DNA of 14,979 nt from JACDDK01 sp035689095 (GTDB lineage: Bacteria; Actinomycetota; Rubrobacteria; Rubrobacterales; Rubrobacteraceae), in NCBI GenBank assembly GCA_035689095.1, contig DASSMB010000150.1:1-14979 (forward strand). The letters are read 5' to 3'. Position numbers and translations under genes: made by a program. Shown here piece after piece: positions 14,638 to 14,979 of the stretch. Within the stretch, counting starts at the first letter, position 1; each line of letters begins with the position of its first letter. The notes beneath the pieces are model-generated. The model did no database searches and was not told where the DNA came from. It saw only the letters and a program-made list of their open reading frames with translations.

Positions 14638-14979
14638 CGAGGTCGGTAACAAAGTTCGAGAGATCACATACCGCGAGGCCCTTAGAGAGGCGATGGTCGG
14701 CGCGATGCGCGAGGATGAGTCCGTCTTCCTCATGGGCGAGGATGTCGGCGTGTACGGCGGCGCCTTCGGCGTGAGCCGCGGCATGGTCGAGGAGTTCGGC
14801 GAGGAGCGGGTGGTGGACACTCCCATCTCGGAGGCCGGCTACGTCGGGCTCTGCACCGGCGCGGCGCTCGTCGGGATGCGCCCCATAGCTGAAATACAGT
14901 TCTCAGACTTCATCACCCACTGCATGGACCAGCTCGTGAACCAGGCTGCCAAGCTCCGGTACATGTTCGGCGGCGAGGC
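14630..14979 (+). CDS. Thiamine-diphosphate-dependent dehydrogenase E1 beta, 3' end beyond window
   Basis: First 116 codons of an E1 beta subunit, cut by the right edge; the full family length is about 325. After a short leader it reads REITYREALREAMVGAM, then VFLMGEDVGVYGGAFGVS, VVDTPISEAGYVG and EIQFSDFITHCMDQL, all standard in PDH/AcoB beta subunits; the glutamate in the ISEAGYVG segment and the EDVG element belong to the ThDP-binding interface with alpha. The ATG lies eight bases inside the alpha gene, so the two are translationally coupled. A lipoyl E2 gene, and perhaps E3, would be expected next outside the window. Confidence 0.92.
   Translation, partial: MPNEVGNKVREITYREALREAMVGAMREDESVFLMGEDVGVYGGAFGVSRGMVEEFGEERVVDTPISEAGYVGLCTGAALVGMRPIAEIQFSDFITHCMDQLVNQAAKLRYMFGGE

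Noticed and set aside
13708..14826. 372-codon open frame on the minus strand
   Set aside because: Antisense to the E1 alpha/beta genes, with composition typical of a shadow frame and no motif.

Overview
The window is GC-rich, gene-dense bacterial DNA. Short intergenic gaps, 1-8 base gene overlaps, many GTG/TTG starts and Gram-positive style lipoprotein and PTS genes suggest a high-GC actinobacterial lineage. A deep-branching thermophile or radiotolerant type such as Rubrobacter would fit, but that is inference from style and gene content, not from a marker gene. Every gene handles carbohydrate or polyol uptake and breakdown. There are no RNA genes, insertion sequences, phage genes or CRISPR repeats that I can see.

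Left block (1-5888, minus strand): a probable myo-inositol operon. A near-consensus promoter and a 22-bp perfect palindrome precede an IolG-type dehydrogenase. Then come an IolE/IolI-type TIM-barrel enzyme, a sugar-binding lipoprotein, a CUT2 permease, a single-domain CUT2 ATPase and an IolC-type PfkB kinase cut by the left edge. A hairpin lies between the binding-protein and permease genes.

Middle block (5923-8712, minus strand): a GlcNAc/glucose-type PTS operon: EIICB, a separate Crr-type EIIA, and glucosamine-6-phosphate deaminase NagB. It would take amino sugar in as the 6-phosphate and deaminate it to fructose-6-phosphate. No deacetylase (NagA), enzyme I or HPr gene is present here.

A 200-bp divergent intergenic region (8713-8912) carries TTGACTTT direct repeats and a 9-bp inverted repeat, a good candidate shared control region.

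Right block (8913-14979, plus strand): a glucitol-type PTS operon: GutM, EIIC (SrlA), EIIBC (SrlE) and EIIA (SrlB). It is followed not by the usual sorbitol-6-phosphate dehydrogenase but by a Rossmann/SAF-domain protein of the COG4091 ('homoserine dehydrogenase-like'/DXR-like, DRL) family. Then come a SorC-family regulator and the alpha and beta subunits of a thiamine-diphosphate E1 of the acetoin/pyruvate dehydrogenase type; beta is cut by the right edge. The tight packing implies one pathway. My main hypothesis is that the PTS imports a branched or deoxy polyol such as 2-C-methyl-D-erythritol. The SAF protein would oxidise and isomerise it to a methyl-ketose phosphate such as 1-deoxy-D-xylulose-5-phosphate. 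The E1 would then cleave that, acetoin-style, to an acetyl unit and glyceraldehyde-3-phosphate. This is unproven but testable.
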